Positions 1 to 7,474 of a stretch of DNA of 57,836 nt are shown here, in pieces. The notes beneath the pieces were generated by a model. That model was not told where the DNA came from, did no database searches, and saw only the letters and a list, made by a program, of their open reading frames with translations. Within the stretch, counting starts at the first letter, position 1. Each line of letters opens with the position of its first letter. The position numbers and the translations under genes were made by a program. This DNA is from an uncultured Paracoccus sp. Lineage in GTDB: Bacteria > Pseudomonadota > Alphaproteobacteria > Rhodobacterales > Rhodobacteraceae. The stretch is from contig NZ_CANKWH010000003.1 of assembly GCF_947487305.1 (NCBI RefSeq), positions 261,424 to 319,259 of the forward strand, in the 5' to 3' direction.

Positions 1-227
1 TCGATGACCTGACCCGCGATGTCCGGGTGCCGCCCGCTGTCATCGAGGAAGCCTTCATCGAGACCAATCCCGATCTGACCCGCGACGGCATCACCGTCAC
101 CTGTCAGGGCGAGGATCTGCAGGAGGTCCGCATCTGCCTGACCCGCGATCTCGAGCCGCGCGCCTGCGCTCCGGATGCGCGGCGCGATTGCAGCCGGAAA
201 TCCGTTTTGATGGAAAAGGTTCGCTAG
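1..227 (+). CDS. Ribonuclease T2 family protein, C-terminal fragment
   Basis: Only the last 74 or so codons are inside the window; the frame is open from base 3 and the start lies upstream. The tail carries IEEAFIETNP, then an EVRICLTRDLEPRAC segment and a late Cys (RRDCS), which matches the end of secreted T2-type RNases, where the cysteines form conserved disulfides. T2 enzymes cleave single-stranded RNA through a 2',3'-cyclic phosphate, usually in the periplasm. The catalytic histidine blocks are outside the window, so activity cannot be judged. It ends 9 bp before gnd on the same strand and may be co-transcribed with it. The family call rests on remembered tail similarity. Confidence 0.7.
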   Translation, partial: DDLTRDVRVPPAVIEEAFIETNPDLTRDGITVTCQGEDLQEVRICLTRDLEPRACAPDARRDCSRKSVLMEKVR

Positions 228-236
228 GAAAGGACT

Positions 237-1643
237 ATGGCGATGGGTAATTGCGATATCGGGCTGATCGGCCTTGGCACGATGGGCAGCGCGCTGGCGC
301 TGAACATCGCCGAGAAGGGCTTTGACATTGCCGTCTTCAACCGCACCACCAGCACCACCCGCGAGTTTGCCGCCGAAGCCGGTCCGCTGGCCGATCGGAT
401 CACCCCGACCGAGTCACTTCAGGCGCTGGTCGAGGCGCTGAAGACCCCGCGGATGATCCTGTTGATGGTGCCGGCGGGCAAGGTGGTCGATGACCAGATC
501 GCCGCACTGCTGCCGTTGCTTGGTCCCGATGACCTGATCATCGATGCGGGCAACGCCAATTTCAACGACACCAACCGCCGCATGGCCGAACTGCCGGGCC
601 GTTTCCTCGGCATCGGCGTTTCCGGCGGCGAGGAGGGGGCGCGTCACGGCCCCTCGATCATGGGCGGCGGGCCGCGCGCGAACTGGGATCGCGCCGCGCC
701 GATCCTGACCGCCATCGCCGCGCGCTACAAGGATCAGCCCTGTGCCGACTGGATGGGCGAGGACGGCGCCGGCCATTTCGTGAAAACTGTGCATAACGGC
801 ATCGAATATGCCGATATGCAGCTGATCGCCGAAGTCTATGGCATCATGCGCGACGGGCTGGGCATGGATTCCGCTGCCGTGGCTGAGGTGTTCCGGGGCT
901 GGAACGAGGGCCCGCTGCAATCCTATCTGGTCGAGATCACCGCCGAGGTTGCCGCTGCCAGCGACGCCGCGACCGGCGGCCCGGTTCTCGACGTGATCGT
1001 CGATGCGGCGGGGCAGAAGGGCACCGGCCGCTGGACCGCGATCGAGGCGCAGCATCTGGGCGCGCCGATTCCGGTGATCGACGCCGCCGTGACCGCGCGC
1101 AACATCTCGGCCCTGCGCGCCCGCCGCGCCGAGATGCAGGCGATCTTTGGCGCGGCCCCGCAGCCGATCACCACGGATGCGCCGGAGATGGCGGTGCTGG
1201 AACAGGCGCTGATCTGCGGCAAGATCCTTTGCTATGACCAGGGTTTCGGCATGATCGCCGCCGCCAGCAAGCAGTTCGGCTGGTCGCTGAACGGCGCGGC
1301 CATCGCCCGGGTCTGGCGCGCGGGCTGCATCATCCGCTCGGCCATGCTGGATGACATGGCCTCGGCACTGGAGGCCGCGCCCGATGCGCCGCTGATGGCC
1401 GCGTCCACCTTCGCCGATCACCTGAAACGCACCGAGGGCGCGCTGCGCCGCGTCGTGGCGCTGGCGGCGCTGCACGGGATCGCGGTTCCGGCACATTCGG
1501 CGGCTCTGGCCTATTTCGACGCCATGCGCACGGCGCGCGGCACGGCGAACATGCTGCAGGGCCAGCGCGATTTCTTCGGTCGCCATGGGTTCGAGCGGCT
1601 GGATGACGGGTCGAAGGACCAGCATGGCCCTTGGGCGGGGTAG
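237..1643 (+). CDS. gnd: 6-phosphogluconate dehydrogenase (decarboxylating)
   Basis: Oxidises 6-phosphogluconate to ribulose-5-phosphate and CO2 with NADP+, the last oxidative step of the pentose phosphate pathway (cytosol). The 468-residue product matches the usual family length. The N-terminal Rossmann domain has GLGTMG at residues 12-17 and FNRT at 34-37, where the Arg fits NADP preference. The signature GVSGGEEGARHGPS is at 127-140, and the catalytic region GHFVKTVHNGIEY at 179-191 contains the Lys, His-Asn and Glu expected at the active site. The all-alpha C-terminal domain follows and the protein ends in a typical flexible tail. The start is supported by an AGGAAAGG ribosome site just upstream; an ATG two codons later is possible. 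Confidence 0.97.
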   Translation: MAMGNCDIGLIGLGTMGSALALNIAEKGFDIAVFNRTTSTTREFAAEAGPLADRITPTESLQALVEALKTPRMILLMVPAGKVVDDQIAALLPLLGPDDLIIDAGNANFNDTNRRMAELPGRFLGIGVSGGEEGARHGPSIMGGGPRANWDRAAPILTAIAARYKDQPCADWMGEDGAGHFVKTVHNGIEYADMQLIAEVYGIMRDGLGMDSAAVAEVFRGWNEGPLQSYLVEITAEVAAASDAATGGPVLDVIVDAAGQKGTGRWTAIEAQHLGAPIPVIDAAVTARNISALRARRAEMQAIFGAAPQPITTDAPEMAVLEQALICGKILCYDQGFGMIAAASKQFGWSLNGAAIARVWRAGCIIRSAMLDDMASALEAAPDAPLMAASTFADHLKRTEGALRRVVALAALHGIAVPAHSAALAYFDAMRTARGTANMLQGQRDFFGRHGFERLDDGSKDQHGPWAG

Positions 1644-1659
1644 CGCCGGGGCTGTAGCT

Positions 1660-2886
1660 TCAGGCCGCGCTGCGCATCCGCGCCATGCCGCTGCGCGGGT
1701 GCATCCGGCCGGCCAGCGCGGCCATCGAGGCCATGCCAAGCGCGGTTGCAAGAAACACCAGCGGGATCGACTCGGTCAGGGTCAGGATGAGGAAGGCGAT
1801 GCCCGGCGTCACGATGCCCGACACGTCCCGGAACGAGGTATAGACGGCGCTCATCTCGGTCCGCTCGGCCGGGCGCACGGCGGTCAGGAAGGGCAGCGAG
1901 CCATAGGCGTCGAGGCTGACGAGGAAGAACGAGGCGGCCAGGATCCCCGCCACCGCCGCCAAGGGCCACCAGGCGCCAAGCGCCGCCAGCGCAAAACACA
2001 GCGAGGCCGAGGCGAAGGAGATCGTCACCGCCCGGCGCAGCGTCACCCGCCGCTGCCATGTCAGCATCTGCGGCGCGAGGAACAGCATCAGGGACGAGAG
2101 CGCAAAGGCCAGCCCGCCGATGCGGTCGCCCAACCCCGCCTCGACGCAGAAGATCGGCAGGTAGACGACAAACACCCACCAACCCGACGAGCGGACCACC
2201 GCGAACAGCCACCCTGCCACCAGCCGCGGCTGTTGCAGGAAGCGGCCCAGATAGGCCAGCGGGTTGGTATGCGGCCTGCGGGCGCGGGCGATGGCTTTGC
2301 CATTGCCCATCCGAAGCCGCCAGAACTGAGTCAGCATCAACAGCGTGGCGAAGCCCGCGATGACGAAGGGCGCGGGTCGCCAATATTGCCACAGCACCAC
2401 CGTCACCGCAGGACCGATGGCCCAGGGCAGGGCGGAATAGAACAGCCGCAGCGTCTCGGACCGGCCCAGATCGACGCGCGAGATATAGTCCATCAGGTAG
2501 GCATTGATGCAGATCTGGTTGGTGACGACGCCGAACCCCATCGCCAGCAGCGCCAGCGGCGTCAGCCACGCCCCGCCCGCAATCGCCAGCCCCATCGCCA
2601 GAAGATAGAAGCCTGCCGCCAGCGTATACATCCAGCGCCGCGGCATGATCCGGCCCAATGTGGGCACCGCGAGTCCCCAGATCAGCGAGGCGATGCCGAC
2701 GAGGAAATAGGCCCAGCTGACCGCTTCCTTGCTGCCCAATTGGCTGTACATCTCGAGCGGCCAGATCGCCACCAGCGTGCCGCGCACGCAGGATTCGAGG
2801 CCCCCCAGCAAGGCGAAATCGCGGAAGCCGGGGGCGGGGCGGTGCAGGACGGGCTGAACCAGTGTGGAATTGGCGCGGTCGGGCAT
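1660..2886 (-). CDS. Major facilitator superfamily transporter
   Basis: The 408-residue protein has about twelve hydrophobic helices in two halves separated by a basic loop near residues 190-210 (RARRPHTNP), the layout of an MFS secondary carrier in the inner membrane. A Gly/Pro/Arg-rich loop (GRIMPRRWMY) after the second helix resembles the family's A-motif. The substrate cannot be read from the sequence. The gene converges with gnd, the stops being only 16 bp apart. It is preceded by a hairpin that probably ends the upstream qor operon, so it is likely transcribed alone. No strong ribosome site is visible at the chosen ATG. Confidence 0.85.
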   Translation of the reverse strand: MPDRANSTLVQPVLHRPAPGFRDFALLGGLESCVRGTLVAIWPLEMYSQLGSKEAVSWAYFLVGIASLIWGLAVPTLGRIMPRRWMYTLAAGFYLLAMGLAIAGGAWLTPLALLAMGFGVVTNQICINAYLMDYISRVDLGRSETLRLFYSALPWAIGPAVTVVLWQYWRPAPFVIAGFATLLMLTQFWRLRMGNGKAIARARRPHTNPLAYLGRFLQQPRLVAGWLFAVVRSSGWWVFVVYLPIFCVEAGLGDRIGGLAFALSSLMLFLAPQMLTWQRRVTLRRAVTISFASASLCFALAALGAWWPLAAVAGILAASFFLVSLDAYGSLPFLTAVRPAERTEMSAVYTSFRDVSGIVTPGIAFLILTLTESIPLVFLATALGMASMAALAGRMHPRSGMARMRSAA

Positions 2887-2962
2887 GACGCGGGTTTATC
2901 GAGCCTTTGCCGCCCTGTCCCACAGGCTTGCGACGGGGCCATGTCGCATTTGCGCATCGTGC

Positions 2963-3000
2963 AAAATTTTGACCGGCGCTTCCGAATGGCGGCGCCGGTC
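2963..3000 (-). terminator. Hairpin terminator after the COQ9-qor operon
   Basis: Perfect 9-bp inverted repeat GACCGGCGC (2971-2979) / GCGCCGGTC (2992-3000) with a 12-nt loop. Read leftward it is followed by AAAATTTT (2963-2970), giving a short U-run. It lies 20 bp past the qor stop, in the right place for an intrinsic terminator. Confidence 0.55.
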
Positions 3001-3019
3001 GCAGTTGGAAAACGGGGGG

Positions 3020-4009
3020 TCAGTCCCCCGCCACCTTCATCACGATCTTGCCGATATGCTGGCTGCTTTCCATGCGCTTATGCGCCTCGGCCGCCTGCTC
3101 ATAGGGGAACTCGCTGTCGATCATCACCTTGACCTTGCCGCTTTCGACCAGCGGCCAGACATGGTCGCGCAGCTGGTCGGCAATCCGGGCCTTGGCGATG
3201 TCGCTCTGCGGGCGCAGGGTCGCGCCGGTCACGGTCAGCCGGCGGGTCATGATCGGGGCAAAGTTCAGTTCGACCTTGGGGCTCTCGAGGAAGGCGATCT
3301 GCACCAGCCGCCCGTCATCGGCCAGCGCCTTGATGTTGCGCGGGATATAGCTGCCGCCCACCATGTCGATGATCAGGTTCGCCCCGCCCTCGGCCTCCAG
3401 CGTGGTCACGAAATCCGCCTCGCGGTAGTTGATGGCGGTCGCGCCCAGCTTTTCGATCTCGGCGCATTTTTCTGCCGATCCGGCGGTGGCAAAGACCCGC
3501 GCGCCAAGCGCGACGGCGATCTGGATCGCCATGACCCCGATGCCCGAGGTGCCGCCATGGATCAGGAAGCGCTCGCCCGCCTGCAAGCCGCCGCGCATGA
3601 CCATGGTCGACCAGACGGTATAGGCGGTCTCGGGCAGGCAGGCGGCCTCGCGCATCGACAGGCCCTTGGGGATGGCCAGCGCGTGATCGGCATTGCAGGT
3701 GACATATTCGGCATAGCCGCCGCCCGGCAGCAGCGCCGTGACCTTGTCGCCCTTCTTCCAGCGGGTGACGCCCGCGCCCAGTCCCACGACCTCGCCCGAG
3801 GCTTCCAGCCCCGGCAGGTCCGAGGCGCCGGCGGGCGGGCGATAGCTGCCCTTGCGCTGCAGCACATCGGGGCGGTTCACCCCGGCCCATTCGACCTTGA
3901 TGAGGATCTGGTCGTGACCCGGCACCGGCACGGCGCGGCGGCGGGGTTGCAACACATCGGCCTCGCCGGGGGCGGTGATTTCGATGGCGGTCATGTCGTC
4001 GGGGATCAT
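3020..4009 (-). CDS. NAD(P)H:quinone oxidoreductase, zinc-free MDR family (PIG3-like)
   Basis: The 329-residue medium-chain dehydrogenase/reductase lacks the zinc-binding pattern of alcohol dehydrogenases. The N-terminal GroES-like part contains AGVNRPDVLQRKG (42-54), typical of quinone oxidoreductases of the TP53I3/QorA type. The NADPH-binding motif HGGTSGIG is at 151-158, and the C-terminal block EFPYEQAAEAHKRMESS is conserved in the family. It reduces quinones or other conjugated carbonyls in the cytosol; the exact substrate is unknown. A longer open frame runs 66 codons upstream, but the chosen ATG has AAGGAA before it and overlaps the COQ9 stop as TGATG, indicating translational coupling. 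The ATG five codons later (MTAIEIT) is an alternative start. Confidence 0.9.
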   Translation of the reverse strand: MIPDDMTAIEITAPGEADVLQPRRRAVPVPGHDQILIKVEWAGVNRPDVLQRKGSYRPPAGASDLPGLEASGEVVGLGAGVTRWKKGDKVTALLPGGGYAEYVTCNADHALAIPKGLSMREAACLPETAYTVWSTMVMRGGLQAGERFLIHGGTSGIGVMAIQIAVALGARVFATAGSAEKCAEIEKLGATAINYREADFVTTLEAEGGANLIIDMVGGSYIPRNIKALADDGRLVQIAFLESPKVELNFAPIMTRRLTVTGATLRPQSDIAKARIADQLRDHVWPLVESGKVKVMIDSEFPYEQAAEAHKRMESSQHIGKIVMKVAGD

Positions 4010-4665
4010 CAGTGTTCCTTTGTCTTTCCGGGCAGATCGCGGGGGCCGGGCGCGCGCATCCAGCCGGTGGCCAGATCGGTCAGGGCCGCGAGTCCCGGCA
4101 CCTTGCGCGCCTGCGCCTTGAACTTCTCGAAGCCCATGACGTTCTCGATGCGGCGGTCGATGAAGGCGCGGGTCTCGGCCTTGCCCTCCGACTCGTCGCC
4201 CAGCCAATAAAGCACGGTCGAGCCCCAGACCGCCGACAGCGTCGCGCGCTTCGTGTACCAGTTCACGTCGCGCGAAGTATCGCCAAGGCCGTTCCAGATC
4301 GTGTCGGCGGTTTCCCAGACCAGCCGGGCGCCAAGTGCGGCGTGCTGGGGCAGGGACAGAACAGTCGCGCCCGCCCGCACCAGTTCGGGCTGCACCAATT
4401 CCAGCCGGTGCCAGATCGCCTGCGCCACCCGTTCGGCATAGCGGCCCTCGGGCGGGGTCTTCTCCATCCAGTCGCGCAACTCGGCATCGCCGCGCCGGTG
4501 ATAGGCGGCGGCAAGGCTGGCGCCGCCCTCGGGGAAATGCACCCGCAGCATGTCGCGGCTGATGCCCAGTTCCTCGGCAGCCGCCGTCAGCGCCTTGTCG
4601 TTCATGCCGTCAAAGGGCACATGGGCCAATGCTGCGTTCAGCAGCCTGTCGCGTTCGTCTGTCAT
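4009..4665 (-). CDS. COQ9 family protein (rpsU-divergent protein)
   Basis: The 218-residue protein has a TetR-like N-terminus (RLLNAALAHVPFDG, then a helix-turn-helix-like LTAAAEELGIS) and a COQ9 lipid-binding C-terminal part with the aromatic motif DVNWYTKRATLSAVW and ST.LYWLGD. COQ9 proteins bind isoprenoid lipid and assist COQ7-type hydroxylation in ubiquinone synthesis. The bacterial branch is known as 'rpsU-divergently transcribed', and rpsU does lie divergently 99 bp away here. Its partner qor starts inside its stop codon, so a quinone-related pair is plausible. The sequence shows the family and context; the ubiquinone role is from family knowledge. Confidence 0.92.
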   Translation of the reverse strand: MTDERDRLLNAALAHVPFDGMNDKALTAAAEELGISRDMLRVHFPEGGASLAAAYHRRGDAELRDWMEKTPPEGRYAERVAQAIWHRLELVQPELVRAGATVLSLPQHAALGARLVWETADTIWNGLGDTSRDVNWYTKRATLSAVWGSTVLYWLGDESEGKAETRAFIDRRIENVMGFEKFKAQARKVPGLAALTDLATGWMRAPGPRDLPGKTKEH

Positions 4666-4764
4666 CTCGTCCTCAACCCCGGCTGGACAAAAGCGATTCC
4701 CGCTGGTAAGGGGACGCTTCCTGCAATCATTGCAACTCTAACCTAGGAAGGTGGTGACAACCAC

Positions 4765-4971
4765 ATGCAGGTCAACGTTCGCGACAATAACGTCGAACAG
4801 GCGCTTCGTGCTCTGAAGAAAAAGCTTCAGCGCGAGGGTGTTTTCCGTGAAATGAAGCTTCGGCAACATTTCGAGAAGCCGTCGGTCAAGAAAGCCCGTG
4901 AAAAGGCCGAGGCCGTCCGCCGCGCCCGCAAGCTGGCTCGTAAAAAAGCTCAGCGCGAAGGCGCCCTTTAA
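4765..4971 (+). CDS. rpsU: 30S ribosomal protein S21
   Basis: Sixty-eight residues, very basic, beginning [20 protein letters not shown] and ending in an Arg/Lys/Ala-rich helix ([17 protein letters not shown]), the classic bS21 pattern. It binds the 30S platform near the 3' end of 16S rRNA and assists initiation. The start has an AAGGTGGTG ribosome site ending about 8 bp upstream. It is a single-gene unit with its own strong terminator. Confidence 0.98.
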   Translation: MQVNVRDNNVEQALRALKKKLQREGVFREMKLRQHFEKPSVKKAREKAEAVRRARKLARKKAQREGAL

Positions 4972-5018
4972 GGGCCCTCGACAAGGCGCCGTAAGACGCG
5001 CGGACCGGAAAGGTTCAG

Positions 5019-5052
5019 AAAACCCCCGCGGCCCATGGTCGCGGGGGTTTTT
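5019..5052. terminator. Intrinsic terminator between rpsU and the FDH operon end
   Basis: Stem AAAACCCCCGCG (5019-5030) pairs with CGCGGGGGTTTT (5040-5051) around a 9-nt loop, followed by a further T. The T-run on the right and A-run on the left make it work in both directions, so it can end rpsU (rightward) and the formate dehydrogenase operon (leftward). Confidence 0.92.
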
Positions 5053-5074
5053 CGTTGTCGGAGAGAAGGGGGCG

Positions 5075-5224
5075 TTACCGGTTGACCGGCTCGCCCTGCA
5101 GCCGCACCGCGCCGCCGCCGGCCTGCCAGGCCTCGGCGGTGCTGTGGCCGACGCTGTTCAGCCCCACGGCGGCCATCACCCCGATCACCGCGATGGCCAG
5201 AAAGGCCGTGTACATCGCCTTCAT
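5075..5224 (-). CDS. 49-residue membrane microprotein at the end of the FDH operon
   Basis: Short frame of 49 codons plus TAA, too small for most gene callers. The product starts MKAMYTAFLAIAVIGVMAAVG, one hydrophobic helix (about residues 5-21), followed by a small polar tail ending EAWQAGGGAVRLQGEPVNR. A perfect AGGAGG ribosome site sits 7 bp before the ATG, directly after the stop of the gamma subunit gene, so it is the last cistron of the operon. It could be a small subunit or assembly factor of the membrane formate dehydrogenase complex, by analogy with small subunits of cytochrome oxidases. That role is inference; no known family is recognised. Confidence 0.75.
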   Translation of the reverse strand: MKAMYTAFLAIAVIGVMAAVGLNSVGHSTAEAWQAGGGAVRLQGEPVNR

Positions 5225-5235
5225 GTCGCGTCCTC

Positions 5236-6708
5236 CTAGCTGTGCCGCGTCGTGGCCTGCCCCTGCGGGGGCGGGATATGTTCATGCGCGCTGCGGCCGG
5301 TGACTTCCTCGTACCAGAGGTCGTGGTGTTCGCGCGCCCACTGCACCTCGACATCGCCCGAACCCATCGCGTCGAACGCGCCCTGCATCCCGATCGTGCC
5401 GATGTAGATGTGGCAGAAAATGATCGCGATATAGAGGAAGGCGACGATGGCGTGCCAGGTCTGGGCCAGCTGCATCTCGTGCTGCGGCGCCATGGTCTCG
5501 GGCAGGCTGGTGCCGAGCATGCCGTTGATGAAGCCGAAGGTGTGGCTGAACAGGTGGAAGTCGAAGGGGAACATCAGCGACAGTCCCGAGACCGAGATCG
5601 ATGCCCCCAGGATGATCACCGACCAGAAGACCATCTTCTGCCCAGCATTGAACTTCCACGCATGGACATGGGTGCCCTTGCTGAAAAGCCCGCCGCCCTT
5701 CGCCAGCCAGCGCAGGTCGGTCATGTTCGGGATGTTCTGCGCCACCCACATGACGAAGATCATCACCAGACCCAGCATGAAGGCCCAGGACACGTTGTTG
5801 TGGACCCATTTGCTGACGGTGGCGATGGGCGAATAGATCTGGTGCCCGAAAAGCGGGATCAGCGCCACCCGCCCGAACAAGACCAGAAGGCCGGTGATTG
5901 CCAGCAGGATGAAGCTGCCCGCCGTCAGCCAGTGGCCGAAGCGTTCGATGAAGGCGAAGCGCTCGATCAGCCGGCCGGTCGCGTGGCCCTCGATGCGGAT
6001 GCGGCCACGGATCAGGAAGAACAGTGCCAGCGCCGCCAGCGTCCCGAGCAGCAGCCACCCGCCCCATTGCAGCATCGCGCCATGGCGGAAGGTCAGCCAG
6101 GGCATCCCGGCATCCTGGATCAGCGTCGCCGTTGCCGGGCCGCGAACCTGGGTGTCGATGGCGGCACGACCCTCGCGGATGGCGGACCAGATCTCGGCGT
6201 CGTTATGGGCCCCGCCGATGGACAGGGCACCGACCGTCGCCTCGGGATTGGCGGCCGAGGGCGCGAGCGCGGGATCGGCCGCCTGTGTAACCGGCGGCGT
6301 CGATTGCGCATCGCCGCGCATCAGCTGGCCCAGCAGTTGCAGGCCCGATTCCTGCGCGGGAAGTTCGCGCGACATGACATCGGCAAAGCTGTCGGCGACC
6401 ATCCCGGCATCGGCCGGATCGTCGACCCGCACCGAGGACGACCCGGTATCAGCCGAAGGACCGGCCATCCGCGTGACCTGCCATTCGTCGCGGGGCAGGG
6501 GCGCCGGGGCCGGGATGATCTCGCGCGGGGGATCCAGGCGGACGGTCGACGAGGGTGGCTCGATCGGTTCCATCAGCGTCGGGTCCTGCACGTCGCGGCC
6601 GAAGTCACCCTCGTTGACCTGAACCTGCTGCGCGGCGGCGGGCAGGACCAGCAGGACGGCAAGCCCGGCAGCTGCGGCGATGCGGCGAAGAAGCGCGGGA
6701 GGTCTCAT
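5236..6708 (-). CDS. fdhC: Formate dehydrogenase subunit gamma (cytochrome b556)
   Basis: Membrane cytochrome b subunit that passes electrons from the beta subunit to quinone. Residues 1-26 form a signal peptide (AAAAGLAVLLVLPAAAQQ). About 165 residues of Pro/Asp/Ser-rich sequence without recognisable domains follow, then five hydrophobic segments from about residue 220. One contains RFGHWLTAGSF; others carry KWVHNNVSWAF and a HAIVAFLYIAIIFCHIYIG helix with the haem-ligand histidines expected in FdnI/FdoI proteins. At 490 residues it is much longer than the roughly 210-220 residue E. coli form because of the N-terminal extension. An AGGGG ribosome site precedes the ATG, 12 bp after the beta subunit stop. 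Confidence 0.92.
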   Translation of the reverse strand: MRPPALLRRIAAAAGLAVLLVLPAAAQQVQVNEGDFGRDVQDPTLMEPIEPPSSTVRLDPPREIIPAPAPLPRDEWQVTRMAGPSADTGSSSVRVDDPADAGMVADSFADVMSRELPAQESGLQLLGQLMRGDAQSTPPVTQAADPALAPSAANPEATVGALSIGGAHNDAEIWSAIREGRAAIDTQVRGPATATLIQDAGMPWLTFRHGAMLQWGGWLLLGTLAALALFFLIRGRIRIEGHATGRLIERFAFIERFGHWLTAGSFILLAITGLLVLFGRVALIPLFGHQIYSPIATVSKWVHNNVSWAFMLGLVMIFVMWVAQNIPNMTDLRWLAKGGGLFSKGTHVHAWKFNAGQKMVFWSVIILGASISVSGLSLMFPFDFHLFSHTFGFINGMLGTSLPETMAPQHEMQLAQTWHAIVAFLYIAIIFCHIYIGTIGMQGAFDAMGSGDVEVQWAREHHDLWYEEVTGRSAHEHIPPPQGQATTRHS

Positions 6709-6720
6709 GATCGCCCCTCC

Positions 6721-7461
6721 CTATTCGCCCTTGCTGGGCTGTTCCAGCACGCGCGGCGGCAGGCTGGCCGGGTCGATCTTCGACATCGAGCCGACGCCTG
6801 CCGGGTTGCGCACCGGCGAGCCGGTGTTGCGCGCCGGGCTGTCGGTGCGGGGCGAGGTCGGCAGTGCCGCCAGATCGTTGTCGCCATAAGCCTGCTGCCA
6901 GCCCCAGGCGCCGGTGCCGAAGCCCCGGGCGATCACCCGCTCGCGGTAGATGTCGCTGACCTGGTCGGCGTCACCTGCCAACAGTGCCTTGGTCGAGCAC
7001 ATCTCGGCGCAGATCGGCAGCTTGCCCTCGGCAATGCGGTTGCGACCGTATTTCTGGAACTCGGCCTCGGAATTGTCGGGCTCGGGCCCGCCGGCGCAGA
7101 ATGTGCATTTGTCCATCTTGCCGCGGCTGCCGAAATTCGTGGCCTTCGGGTATTGCGGCGCGCCGAAGGGGCAGGCGTAGAAGCAATAGCCGCAGCCGAT
7201 GCACAGATCCTTGCTGTGCAGCACGATCCCGTCGGGTGTCTGGTAGAAGCAATCGACCGGGCAGACCGCCATGCAGGGCGCGTCCGAGCAATGCATGCAG
7301 GCGACCGAGATCGACCGTTCGCCCGGCTTGCCGTCATTCACCGTCACCACCCGGCGGCGGTTGATGCCCCAGGGAATCTCGTGTTCGTTCTTGCAGGCCG
7401 TCACGCAGGCATTGCATTCGATGCAGCGTTCGGCGTCACACAGAAATTTCGCTCGTGCCAT
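6721..7461 (-). CDS. fdhB: Formate dehydrogenase subunit beta, 4x[4Fe-4S] ferredoxin (FDH3 type)
   Basis: The 246-residue iron-sulfur protein conducts electrons from the catalytic subunit to cytochrome b. The first ferredoxin motif is C13-IE-C16-NA-C19-VTA-C23. Further groups follow in CMHCSDAPCMAVCP, CIGCGYCFYACPFGAP and CTFCAGG...CAEMC, enough for four clusters. Unlike E. coli FdnH/FdoH there is no C-terminal membrane anchor; the tail is polar and Pro/Ser rich, so attachment depends on the other subunits. It has no signal peptide and is presumably exported with the Tat-bearing alpha subunit. A GGGAGA ribosome site lies upstream, and the start is 13 bp after the fdhA stop. Confidence 0.95.
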   Translation of the reverse strand: MARAKFLCDAERCIECNACVTACKNEHEIPWGINRRRVVTVNDGKPGERSISVACMHCSDAPCMAVCPVDCFYQTPDGIVLHSKDLCIGCGYCFYACPFGAPQYPKATNFGSRGKMDKCTFCAGGPEPDNSEAEFQKYGRNRIAEGKLPICAEMCSTKALLAGDADQVSDIYRERVIARGFGTGAWGWQQAYGDNDLAALPTSPRTDSPARNTGSPVRNPAGVGSMSKIDPASLPPRVLEQPSKGE

Positions 7462-7474
7462 TTCCGTTTTCTCC

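Noticed and set aside
414..1751. 445-codon leftward open frame
   Set aside because: Antisense to gnd, with Arg/His-rich low-complexity product and no ribosome site.
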